This document shows, piece by piece, positions 52,670 through 60,706 of a stretch of 64,000 nucleotides of DNA. This DNA comes from Psychroflexus gondwanensis ACAM 44. GTDB lineage: Bacteria > Bacteroidota > Bacteroidia > Flavobacteriales > Flavobacteriaceae. A program made the position numbers and the translations under genes. Where the stretch lies: contig NZ_APLF01000001.1 of NCBI RefSeq assembly GCF_000355905.1, positions 1 through 64,000 of the forward strand. Direction: 5' to 3'. How positions within the stretch are numbered: the first letter of the stretch is position 1; the number at the start of each line of letters is the position of its first letter. A model generated the notes under the pieces. That model was not told where the DNA came from and made no database searches. It was given only the letters and a program-made list of their open reading frames with translations.

Positions 52670-54124
52670 TTATTTTGTTTTTATAAGTCTTTGGAGTTCC
52701 TCTTTTTCGTTGAAATAAACTCCACTACAGAAAACTATAATAAGAGAAATTCCCACTAGGTAATTTTCTCTAAAGTAATAAAACGAAAGTATAGAAAATA
52801 GAATTGAAACACCTAAGTAGATTAATATTTTACCATATTTATAAGGAATGGCATAATGCTTTTGGCCTAAGAAAAACGAAAGTAACATCATGCTAGCATA
52901 AGCAGTTAAGGTAGCAATAGCAGATCCTACATACCCTATTTTAGGAATTAACCAAATATTGATTCCTATTGTAAAAAGCGCTCCAATTGAGGAAATATAG
53001 GCACCATAATGAGTTTTGTCTGTGACTTTATACCAAACAGATAGATTATGATAAATTCCTAAAAACAAATTGGCCAGTAGAATAATTGGAACAATCTTCA
53101 TGGCTTCCCAATAGCTTTCATCTTGAATTAAAAGCTGTTTAAAGAGGTCTGCAAATACCATAACGCCCAATAAAATTATAGAACCAACAATCACAAAATA
53201 TTTGGTGATCATCGCGTAAGCTGTTTTGGGATTTTTGCTAGACGCATGGCTAAAAAAGAAAGGCTCTATACCCAATCTGAACGCCGTAGCAAAGAGAGTC
53301 ATAAACATCCCCAGCTTATAGCAAGCCGAGTAAATCCCAATTTGCTCTTTAGCTATATTTTCTGGTAACATCCGTTCCAAAAACAAGCGATCTACAACTT
53401 CATTGATAGAAAAGGCTAAGCCCGCAACCAAAACCGGAAGACCATAGGACATCATAGATTTCCATAAACTCCAGTTAAATTGAAATTTGATTTTCTTAAA
53501 GAAATCGAATAAGAGAAACAAAGTAACCCCACTGGCAATTAGCATAGAGATAAAGATGTAAGTCACTTCAAAATTGGGAATATAGATCGATTGGAAAAAA
53601 GAATTTGTTTCAGACCATTGACCCAAATAGAGGAGAAAAAACACGCTCAAACCCAAATTAATGGCAACATTCACAGTTTTGATAAATGCAAATTTTACAG
53701 GTTGGTTGGTCGCTCTTAACCAGGAAAATGGGATAATAGCCAAAGCATCTAAAGCCAAAATCCAAATGATGATTTGTAGATTTTGAGGATTAATCCGTGT
53801 GAAATTTTCAATGTTTGATATCGATAGGTAGGCTAAGGCTAGAAAAGCTAGAGTTGTGATGAGAATAGACCAAGTGGAGGTGTGTATCACTTGAGATTTA
53901 TCTTCTTCTTTATTATAAAACCTGAAAAAAGCCGTTTCCATCCCATAGGCTAAAATCACATTGAAAATAACAAAGTAGGAGAAGATGATGGAGTAATCTC
54001 CAAAAGAAGTATTTTCTAGGACCCCTGTATATAAGGGAACCAAAATAACTGAAAGCATCCTCGGGATTACTGTCGCTACTCCGTAAATAAAGGTGTTTTT
54101 AAAAAGCTTTTTATAGATACTCAC
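52670..54124 (-). CDS. Polysaccharide flippase (Wzx/MOP superfamily)
   Basis: This 484-residue inner membrane protein has about 14 hydrophobic helices and the N-terminal segment [24 protein letters not shown] typical of polysaccharide biosynthesis/export proteins of the MOP superfamily. It likely flips a lipid-linked glycan. It starts an operon with dut, a hypothetical gene, the sugar nucleotidyltransferase, TPR, DUF4292 and EnvC-like genes. Confidence 0.88.
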   Translation of the reverse strand: MSIYKKLFKNTFIYGVATVIPRMLSVILVPLYTGVLENTSFGDYSIIFSYFVIFNVILAYGMETAFFRFYNKEEDKSQVIHTSTWSILITTLAFLALAYLSISNIENFTRINPQNLQIIIWILALDALAIIPFSWLRATNQPVKFAFIKTVNVAINLGLSVFFLLYLGQWSETNSFFQSIYIPNFEVTYIFISMLIASGVTLFLLFDFFKKIKFQFNWSLWKSMMSYGLPVLVAGLAFSINEVVDRLFLERMLPENIAKEQIGIYSACYKLGMFMTLFATAFRLGIEPFFFSHASSKNPKTAYAMITKYFVIVGSIILLGVMVFADLFKQLLIQDESYWEAMKIVPIILLANLFLGIYHNLSVWYKVTDKTHYGAYISSIGALFTIGINIWLIPKIGYVGSAIATLTAYASMMLLSFFLGQKHYAIPYKYGKILIYLGVSILFSILSFYYFRENYLVGISLIIVFCSGVYFNEKEELQRLIKTK

Positions 54125-54142
54125 CCGAAAAATTCATTTTTT

Positions 54143-54190
54143 CAAATGTAGTAAATTATAAAGTCGAACCGTGACAAAATAAGTTGTCAC
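54143..54190 (-). promoter_or_regulatory. Putative promoter and operator of the flippase operon
   Basis: On the minus strand TACATTTG (54150-54143) fits TAnnTTTG, 18 bases before the start codon. A perfect inverted repeat GTGACAA-(6)-TTGTCAC (54171-54190) overlaps the -33 region, with a TTG 24 bases from the box, a little farther than usual. A third GTCAC lies nearby at about 54208-54212. Confidence 0.45.
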
Positions 54191-54601
54191 ATAACTTGGT
54201 AATCTGTCACCCTAAACTTGACTGAATGCAACTGGTAGGCTGACTTATTTCAGGGTCTTCAATTCTCTTGACTTTTAATATTCTAAGATTCCGAAAACCC
54301 CTCTTAAAATTTCATTGGTCGGGTTAGAAAGAGAGTTTTCCTAAATTGAGATGCCTCCTCTTCAAGTTCAGCATACCTTACCTACTCAACAGAAATTAAG
54401 ATATCATCCAATTCATAAGTTCCATCATTAGCTTCACCACCGCTGCCTATATATCTAAAGGCGATGTAACCATCCCCTTCAAAACAGGACATTAATGTTG
54501 GGTTACTGAAAAAACGTTATAATCTTAAACGACTGTAAGAATTCTTAGTTATTACCCGCCGTTTTTGTTGGAATATTATTTAAGCTGATTAAAATAATTG
54601 T
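54191..54601. other. Gene-poor stretch with a decayed gene fragment
   Basis: No intact gene is seen. The middle holds a fragment of an exported beta-domain protein (54382-54519, minus). The rest (54191-54381 and 54520-54601) has no clear frame, RNA gene or terminator. This gap separates the core flippase operon from the accessory-looking operon at 54602-59037. Confidence 0.6.
54382..54519 (-). pseudogene. C-terminal fragment of a secreted DUF5017/choice-of-anchor-type protein
   Basis: On the minus strand an open frame ending at 54382 reads in part GDGYIAFRYIGSGGEANDG, then TYELDDILIS and a stop. This is the typical end of a jelly-roll (DUF5017, choice-of-anchor) domain in exported flavobacterial proteins. 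In the same frame a stop codon lies about 45 codons upstream, and no signal peptide or longer gene exists. It is a remnant left by deletion of the rest. Confidence 0.65.
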
Positions 54602-56458
54602 TTAATAAAGTTGTTGCTTGAAATAATCACTCGTCTCTTTGTCTTTACAATATATATAGCAGCCCTTCATCCCCCTAGTCATTAAGGTTCTATAGGTATT
54701 TTTGATTATCTCTTTTAAAAGTGATTTCCAATATTCTGGATTAACCTTTATGCCACTTTTCCAGCCAAACACAGTTCTATCACCCTTATCACGTTTTATA
54801 GGCTGTACTAATATTTCTCCATCCCGAACAATGAGGTCTTCTCCAATAATAACACCTACGTAGTCAAGTTCGAGCCCCTGAGCTGTATGAATACATCCGA
54901 TTTCAGTAACAGATTCTTCATCTATAACCCATTTGCCACCATAATCAGTCATATTCCACTTCATATTAAAGCCAAATTCCTCCTCTTTGAAATCGTAAAC
55001 GTCAGGATTCTTTTTACTATCCCAAGCCCAACAATAGCCTGCCACTAATCTTGCTTTATTGTTTATTTTATTTTTTTTAAAGATTTCTTGCTGAAGAGCT
55101 AAAGGATCATCAAAAACTTTAAAATCGTATTCATAATCAAGGCTTTCTAAATCAAAATTTGCAGTTTCTCTAATTTGCAAAACATTATCTAGCCAAGCTA
55201 AGTAACCGTCAGAACCATTACATCTAAACTGCGATTCTAATTTTAGTTTAGTAACGCCTATTTTTCGTTCTTCAGCAAACTTCTCTATTAAATAAGATTC
55301 ACCGTAATCGTCTACAGAAACACGTTGATTCTTATCAATGAAGAATATTGATGATAAAGCTGTTTCTAAAATCTCAATGATTTGGTTTTTTCCTCTTTTT
55401 AAAAACCCAGTACGTTCTGTCAAGCGATGTGCCTCATCAACTATAAGAGTGTTTATTGCGTTTTCAGGTGCGTTGATAAACGTTCCCGAACCTACAAATA
55501 GATTTTTAAGTTCAACTTTTTTCTTTGTTCCAGATAATTTTTCAAAGTACACATCTCGTGGGGCAGAAGTTTTAGTAACATACTGCGACATCTTGCCTCT
55601 TCTGTTAAGCTCTACCAACAAATTTATAGCAACAACAGATTTACCTGTGCCTGGACCACCCTCTACAATAAGTACATTTTTATTTTTTTCATTTGACTTG
55701 ATTCCTAAATCCAAAGCTGTCTCATATACAACTTTTTGGTCATCAATCATTACAAACTCTTGATTCCCTTTGATCATGTTTTTTAAGCTATCAGCAAGGC
55801 TTTTGGTAGGTTTAATTTTACCATTGTCGATGCGGAACATAATATTGGAATGGTCACCTTCTTTTATGAAGCGTTTTATAAACTCTCTTAGCTTGATCGC
55901 ATCAGGTTGAAGGAAAACTGGCGCTTTTTCTATGTAATAGCTGTAAAATTCGTTGGTGATATTATCGTCAGGTTCATAATTGTGAAGGTAAGCGCAAGGG
56001 TGCAATTTAATGTTCTCTTCGTCTACTGTGGCATTAAATGATTGTAATAAGGCTGCATATGACCAAGCTTGATAGGAGGGGTGACTTGTTTCTGTGACAC
56101 CGTGTTGAAATCTTGTTTTTACAATTCCATCCTTTGGGGTTAATTCAGCTTGTTGCCATTGCTTTAACTCCACAATAATGACATTTTCTTGACCTTCAGA
56201 AGTGCCTGATACAATAAAATCAACTCTTTTTGAAGTTTGAGGTAAATGGTACTCAATAGAAATCCCACAATCTTCAGGGATTTCATTATCATATAGCACT
56301 CTATCCATATACTGAAGTGAGTTCTGAAAAGACCTCAACTCGTTATTAGCTACTTTTTTACCAGTACGTTCAAGTATCTGTTGGGAAACAATATTATGGA
56401 TATTATTAGTTAAAATATCATCACTAAATTTTTTTTTGGTCTTGTTGTAAACAAGCAT
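54602..56458 (-). CDS. PD-(D/E)XK nuclease fused to SF1-type helicase (DUF2075-like)
   Basis: This 618-residue protein has a probable PD-(D/E)XK endonuclease domain at about 60-110 (Asp80 in KRVDFIV; Glu97 and Lys99 in VIIVELKQW). The helicase part follows: Walker A EGGPGTGKS at 266-274, Walker B LIVDEAH at 338-344, LESQFRCNG at 408-415, IHTAQGLELDYVGVIIG at 523-539 and YRTLMTRGMKG at 589-599. This is the DUF2075/Schlafen-group-3-like arrangement. It is the last gene of a three-gene operon after a MazG-like and a TPR/HExxH gene. A role in DNA or RNA restriction is inferred. Confidence 0.87.
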   Translation of the reverse strand: MLVYNKTKKKFSDDILTNNIHNIVSQQILERTGKKVANNELRSFQNSLQYMDRVLYDNEIPEDCGISIEYHLPQTSKRVDFIVSGTSEGQENVIIVELKQWQQAELTPKDGIVKTRFQHGVTETSHPSYQAWSYAALLQSFNATVDEENIKLHPCAYLHNYEPDDNITNEFYSYYIEKAPVFLQPDAIKLREFIKRFIKEGDHSNIMFRIDNGKIKPTKSLADSLKNMIKGNQEFVMIDDQKVVYETALDLGIKSNEKNKNVLIVEGGPGTGKSVVAINLLVELNRRGKMSQYVTKTSAPRDVYFEKLSGTKKKVELKNLFVGSGTFINAPENAINTLIVDEAHRLTERTGFLKRGKNQIIEILETALSSIFFIDKNQRVSVDDYGESYLIEKFAEERKIGVTKLKLESQFRCNGSDGYLAWLDNVLQIRETANFDLESLDYEYDFKVFDDPLALQQEIFKKNKINNKARLVAGYCWAWDSKKNPDVYDFKEEEFGFNMKWNMTDYGGKWVIDEESVTEIGCIHTAQGLELDYVGVIIGEDLIVRDGEILVQPIKRDKGDRTVFGWKSGIKVNPEYWKSLLKEIIKNTYRTLMTRGMKGCYIYCKDKETSDYFKQQLY

Positions 56459-56481
56459 ATACTTAAGTTTTTGTTAGTGAA

Positions 56482-57087
56482 TTATAGTTTATTGTATTTA
56501 GTATTGACACCTTTAGATTTTGAAATTGGATACTTTTTTGAGTTTATTTTAATCTTTTCCAAGGTGACTGATTCTAGGTCAATTCCCAAATCTGTGGCGA
56601 TGTACAACAAATAGGAAAAAACATCAGCGACCTCCTCATTGATTTGGTCTTTATTAGTGGTTGAGATATCTTTCCAAAGAAAACATTCTAGTAATTCACT
56701 GGCTTCGATAGATAATGCCATTGACAGATCTTTAGGATTGTGGAATTGTTTCCAATCTCTTTCTTCTCTAAACACCTCTAAGGCTTCAATAATTGGGTTA
56801 AGTGAAGAGTTAATGCCTCTGTATATAACAAGTAAAACTGATGCCTTTATTTCGACTCTAGATAGGCTTAAAACATCATTCTCAAGAATAATGGTTTCAT
56901 CTATACTTCCAAAACTTACCGACTTGTATGCATTTTCGTTTAAAAATTGATTAATTCCACTTTCTAAGTTTAAAACTGATCCAAATTCTTCAGCTAGGAA
57001 TAGCTTATTGAAATTGCCTTCTCTATCTAAGAAACCATTGTAAGCCGATGCTTCTTTATCGTTTCTGGGAAAATGGATGCTTATCAT
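56482..57087 (-). CDS. MazG-like nucleotide pyrophosphohydrolase with extra N-terminal domain
   Basis: Residues 98-190 of this 201-residue protein form a MazG-like all-alpha NTP pyrophosphohydrolase. Its metal-binding acidic residues are Glu128, Glu131 and Glu134 in SIEASELLE and Glu152, Asp155 in EEVADVFSYL, and FREERDWKQFHNPKDL is typical of the small MazG-like subgroup. Residues 1-97 are a separate beta-rich domain that I do not recognise. It lies nine bases after the TPR/HExxH gene and 23 before the nuclease-helicase gene. It may hydrolyse noncanonical or alarm nucleotides; the substrate is unknown. Confidence 0.84.
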   Translation of the reverse strand: MISIHFPRNDKEASAYNGFLDREGNFNKLFLAEEFGSVLNLESGINQFLNENAYKSVSFGSIDETIILENDVLSLSRVEIKASVLLVIYRGINSSLNPIIEALEVFREERDWKQFHNPKDLSMALSIEASELLECFLWKDISTTNKDQINEEVADVFSYLLYIATDLGIDLESVTLEKIKINSKKYPISKSKGVNTKYNKL

Positions 57088-57096
57088 GACTTGATT

Positions 57097-59037
57097 TTAA
57101 AGTGCTTGTTGCGCTATTTCATATTCTTTATCGAAAGGCATACCTAGTTGTGGAAGCATTTCAGGTATTCCAACTGCCCAACTCACATAGTAATATGCCA
57201 AAGCCTGAAAACCTGACATTTTTTTATCTATTGAAGGTACATCATAATTATTTTTGGATGGATCAATGCCAGTCATCCCTAAAGTACCAAATTCGAATGC
57301 AATTTTTTTAATTTCTGCTTTTGGTTTACTAACAAAAAAGTCCAATGCTTCAACCATGTACATTACAACAGCAGTATTAACCTCATCACTGCTATGTGAT
57401 TCAACAAACTTTTTACGTTCTTCGATAACATAATCAGATTCTTTACTTTCTAAACCATAGGGGTCTTTGTTGACATCACTAATTACATCCTCAGCTGTTT
57501 TAGACTTATTTATGCTTTCTTTTTTAAGCTCAAATAAATCGTCTAACTCTAAATCTTCAGCCCAGTGTTGTAAAAGTTCATATTCTTCAGATGGTTCTTT
57601 ATCCTTTAAATATTCAAGGTATTCTTGATAAAAATTTTCTGCTTGTTTTCGTTCAATTTTGTTAGACTTAAATTCAGCGATTAAATCAATCCCGTAAAAA
57701 TCTTTGTACCACAGGGCATTTACTAAGTTCAAAACTTTTGATTTCGAGATGATGGTTTTAGGCATCATTCTTACCACCTCTTTATCGGTTGTTGCTTTAA
57801 TACCATCCGAGATGATTTTGAACAATGACAGTAATTGAATGGGTCTTGCTTTGCTGTGCTTGCTATAAATGCTATGCTCAATAAACAAGTCGATCGGTGT
57901 ATTAAATACCTGAGAATTTAAGCCATTGAACAGGGATGTAATTAGCTTTATTATATTTTCGGAAGGGATGCCTTTTTTTAGAAGCCCTGTTTTATAATTG
58001 TTTAGTTTTTGAAAAAATTTATCTTGGTGTGATTGATTTGATGTGAATAAAAAATTATTTTCTAGTTTACGAGCTTCAGCGATAAGTTCAAGGTGATACA
58101 ACTCGTGTAGCATCAAGTGTGGTACAGTTAAGTCCAGTTTTTTGTAAAACAATCTGTGATGATCTCTATTGTGATACTCAGCCACTTCTAATTTAGCAGG
58201 CGTATCTATATTTTCTGAAAGTTCAATATCGATTTCTTTACCTGTCTTTTTTATCAAATCATCTTTCAAATAATGAATATCCGATTCAACTTCAGCTAAA
58301 TTATTTTTGGTTAATTCCTTTGCTATTTCAATTGAAAGCCTCTGGGCGTTCTCATAGACCTCTTCTTTAGGTTTTGAGCATTTTATAGCCTTGATTACCA
58401 TTTCGAAAGCATTATCGAACTCTTTTAGATTATAATGCACCAGTGCTGTACCATACAAAGCATTTGGGAATTTATTATTCACTTTAATTGATTCTTCAAA
58501 AAAGTTTTTGGCTTCAGTTAAATGGTTTTGTTGCGCTAAAAGACTTCCAATGTTTGATAAAGAATAATAATCGTTTGGATCGAATTTTAAAGCAGTATTC
58601 CAATAGTTTAATGCTCTTGCAGTATCGGAATTCTTATAATAAAGATTTCCCATTAAAATCAATGCATACGTATTTTTAGGATTTAATTTTAGAGCTGAAA
58701 TCAAGTAATCTTCGGCTTGTGCCATATTATCAGTTTCAAAATGAATTTGTGCTAAAATTCGGTTAAGCTCTGAAGAATATGGATATAATGGTAGTAGTTT
58801 TTTTGCTTTAGATAAGGCTTTTTTAAAATCACCTTTTTCGCACAAACCAATGAGATTTTTATGAATGTCATCTGGTATGAGATTAATGTCATCTATTTCG
58901 ATTTCAGCTACATCTTCGATTAATTTAAAGTTGAAATCTCGGTAAGTTTCTTTGAGATGACTAATAATGTTTTCATTGTTCTTATCTCTTAAATTTAGGA
59001 TTTGCGCTAAATCTAATAAGGCAATCTTTATTTTCAT
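57097..59037 (-). CDS. TPR protein with HExxH putative metallopeptidase domain
   Basis: This 646-residue soluble protein has a short N-terminal domain, about five TPR units at 63-225 (for example ALILMGNLYYKNSDTARAL and SLSNIGSLLAQQNHLTEA) and a helical middle with the zinc-binding motif HELYH at 311-315, preceded by VPHLML. Glu321 may help, but the third metal ligand is not certain. The C-terminal 250 residues are unknown. It is the first gene of the three-gene operon. A TPR sensor linked to a peptidase fits a switch activated by a ligand, but this is inference. Confidence 0.75.
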   Translation of the reverse strand: MKIKIALLDLAQILNLRDKNNENIISHLKETYRDFNFKLIEDVAEIEIDDINLIPDDIHKNLIGLCEKGDFKKALSKAKKLLPLYPYSSELNRILAQIHFETDNMAQAEDYLISALKLNPKNTYALILMGNLYYKNSDTARALNYWNTALKFDPNDYYSLSNIGSLLAQQNHLTEAKNFFEESIKVNNKFPNALYGTALVHYNLKEFDNAFEMVIKAIKCSKPKEEVYENAQRLSIEIAKELTKNNLAEVESDIHYLKDDLIKKTGKEIDIELSENIDTPAKLEVAEYHNRDHHRLFYKKLDLTVPHLMLHELYHLELIAEARKLENNFLFTSNQSHQDKFFQKLNNYKTGLLKKGIPSENIIKLITSLFNGLNSQVFNTPIDLFIEHSIYSKHSKARPIQLLSLFKIISDGIKATTDKEVVRMMPKTIISKSKVLNLVNALWYKDFYGIDLIAEFKSNKIERKQAENFYQEYLEYLKDKEPSEEYELLQHWAEDLELDDLFELKKESINKSKTAEDVISDVNKDPYGLESKESDYVIEERKKFVESHSSDEVNTAVVMYMVEALDFFVSKPKAEIKKIAFEFGTLGMTGIDPSKNNYDVPSIDKKMSGFQALAYYYVSWAVGIPEMLPQLGMPFDKEYEIAQQAL

Positions 59038-59059
59038 TACTGGAATTTAAGTTCAGTTA

Positions 59060-59067
59060 CAAATGTA
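59060..59067 (-). promoter_or_regulatory. Putative -7 box of the three-gene operon
   Basis: TACATTTG on the minus strand fits TAnnTTTG, 22 bases before the start at 59037, and lies in a near palindrome GTTACAAATGTAA (59056-59068). No TTG is seen at -33. The same box sequence precedes the flippase operon. Confidence 0.42.
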
Positions 59068-59129
59068 ATTAATTAGATGAATTTTTATATTTAAAACATA
59101 TAATATCCTTTATGTGTAATTAGTATAAA

Positions 59130-60242
59130 ATGATTTCAAATCTGAAATTTAGAAGTCTAGTTTTGGGATTTATAGTCCTTTTATACAGCTGTTCCTCGGT
59201 GCAAAACCCGTCATCGACAAATGAAAAATCGGAAGAATTCCTTATCAATACTATAGGTTTTTATAATTTGGAAAATTTATTCGACACTGAAGATGACCCC
59301 ACTAAATTTGATGAAAGTTCTCCCATTATGGAAATTGCAGAAGGCGAACGCGAGGCTGTCTACAAAGCTAAAGTCACAAATATGGCTAAAGTCATTGCAG
59401 ACTTAGGGTCTGATGTAACAGGAACGGCACCGGCACTCATTGGCGTATGTGAAGTTGAAAACTTTAAAGTGTTGCAAGATGTAGTAAATGACCCCTACTT
59501 ATCTAATTACAATTACGGGATAATCCATTACAACTCACCGGATGCAAGGAGTATCGACGTGGCATTGCTGTATAGAAAAAGCATATTCAGGCCTATCCAC
59601 TCCAAGGCTCATGAACTCGTGCTGTATAGCGATACCGATAGAACAAAGCGAAGGTATACGAGAGATCAGCTTTATGTTAAGGGGAAATTGGACGGTGAAG
59701 AGATGCATTTTATCGTAAATCACTGGCCCTCTAGAAGAGGAGGCGAAAAACGCAGCCGCCCCAACCGAGTTAACGCTGCCAAACTCACTAAAAAAATTAA
59801 AGATTCAATTCAAACCCAAGACCCCTATGCGAAAATCCTAATCATGGGAGATTTTAACGATGGCCCTTATAATGAAAGTATAAAAGAGGTTTTGGAAGCC
59901 AAAGAATTTTCAGAAAATTTAGGAATAAGGGGACTCTATAATCCCTTTGAAAAGCTTTTTAAAAAAGGCATAGGCACCATCGCTTGGAGAGATACTTGGG
60001 ATTTATTTGATATGATTCTGGTCTCGAAACCCTTAATTTACACCACCGATTACTCAAGCTATACGCTTTACCAGGCCAATATTTTTAATCCGTATTATCT
60101 ACAAAATCCAAAAGGCCGCTTTAAAGGCTACCCATTTCGCTCCTTTGCCGATGGTGGATTTACCAATGGCTATAGTGACCACTTTCCGGTGTACTTATAT
60201 CTGATTAAGAAAAAGTCGGTAGACACCTTGCCTTCTGACTAG
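59130..60242 (+). CDS. Endonuclease/exonuclease/phosphatase-family lipoprotein
   Basis: This 370-residue protein has a lipoprotein signal (LLYSCSS, Cys21) and the EEP fold: IGFYNLENLFDT, GVCEVEN (catalytic Glu), NHWPSRRGG (His), MGDFNDGP (Asp/Asn) and YSDHFPVY (Asp-His). Such proteins are extracytoplasmic nucleases or phosphodiesterases. It is divergent from the three-gene operon, and a tRNA gene follows 81 bases downstream. It is likely core genome in this family. Confidence 0.9.
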   Translation: MISNLKFRSLVLGFIVLLYSCSSVQNPSSTNEKSEEFLINTIGFYNLENLFDTEDDPTKFDESSPIMEIAEGEREAVYKAKVTNMAKVIADLGSDVTGTAPALIGVCEVENFKVLQDVVNDPYLSNYNYGIIHYNSPDARSIDVALLYRKSIFRPIHSKAHELVLYSDTDRTKRRYTRDQLYVKGKLDGEEMHFIVNHWPSRRGGEKRSRPNRVNAAKLTKKIKDSIQTQDPYAKILIMGDFNDGPYNESIKEVLEAKEFSENLGIRGLYNPFEKLFKKGIGTIAWRDTWDLFDMILVSKPLIYTTDYSSYTLYQANIFNPYYLQNPKGRFKGYPFRSFADGGFTNGYSDHFPVYLYLIKKKSVDTLPSD

Positions 60243-60323
60243 AATTTCTATCTCATAGTTCGTGTTGGTTTTTATATTCAGTTCAACTTTTTCAATTAAC
60301 TTTGAAAATTTTAAACCTATAAC

Positions 60324-60395
60324 AGCTCCGTAGTTCAATGGATAGAACAAAAGTTTCCTAAACTTTAGATCTAAGTTCGATTCTTAGCGGAGCTA
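60324..60395 (+). tRNA. tRNA-Arg (anticodon CCT)
   Basis: A full cloverleaf can be drawn: acceptor AGCTCCG with CGGAGCT, D-stem GTTC with GAAC, anticodon stem AAAGT with ACTTT around loop TTCCTAA (anticodon CCT, reading AGG), a four-base variable loop, and T-stem CTAAG with CTTAG around TTCGATT. The discriminator is A at 60395. CCA is not encoded. It has 72 bases and no gene overlaps it credibly. Confidence 0.95.
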
Positions 60396-60706
60396 CTATA
60401 CTTGAATCGAAACTTTTCATATAGCAGACCATTTCATTAGTCAATTCAAAATCAGGAAAACGGTTATTCTCCAAGTTGTCTTCACAATACGCTTTTATAA
60501 AACTGATACAACAGAAAATGTGATTCCTAAAAGTCAAATTCATTATAAATCGAGTATTCTCGAAGTTGAAAAATTCAAGTTAAATATAGACTTATTGATT
60601 GCACGGCTTTACCTTGGATCAGATAGTTTGAAGTTTCAAACTTTGATGAGCAGGTTTCTTTATTAAAATATAGCTTTACTTTAGGATGGGATTATGCTGT
60701 AAATTC
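60396..60706. other. Intergenic region after tRNA-Arg
   Basis: No supported gene. A 61-codon minus-strand frame (60358-60543) runs into the tRNA gene and shows no known motif; it is probably chance or a remnant. I see no repeat of the tRNA 3' end here or elsewhere in the window, so there is no sign of an integrated element. Confidence 0.5.

Noticed and set aside
54125-60395. Integrated element with attachment repeats at tRNA-Arg
   Set aside because: No integrase gene and no copy of the tRNA 3' end was found on the far side of the operon within the window.
60358-60543. 61-residue frame after the tRNA
   Set aside because: It runs into the tRNA-Arg gene, has no known motif and no promoter-like signal.
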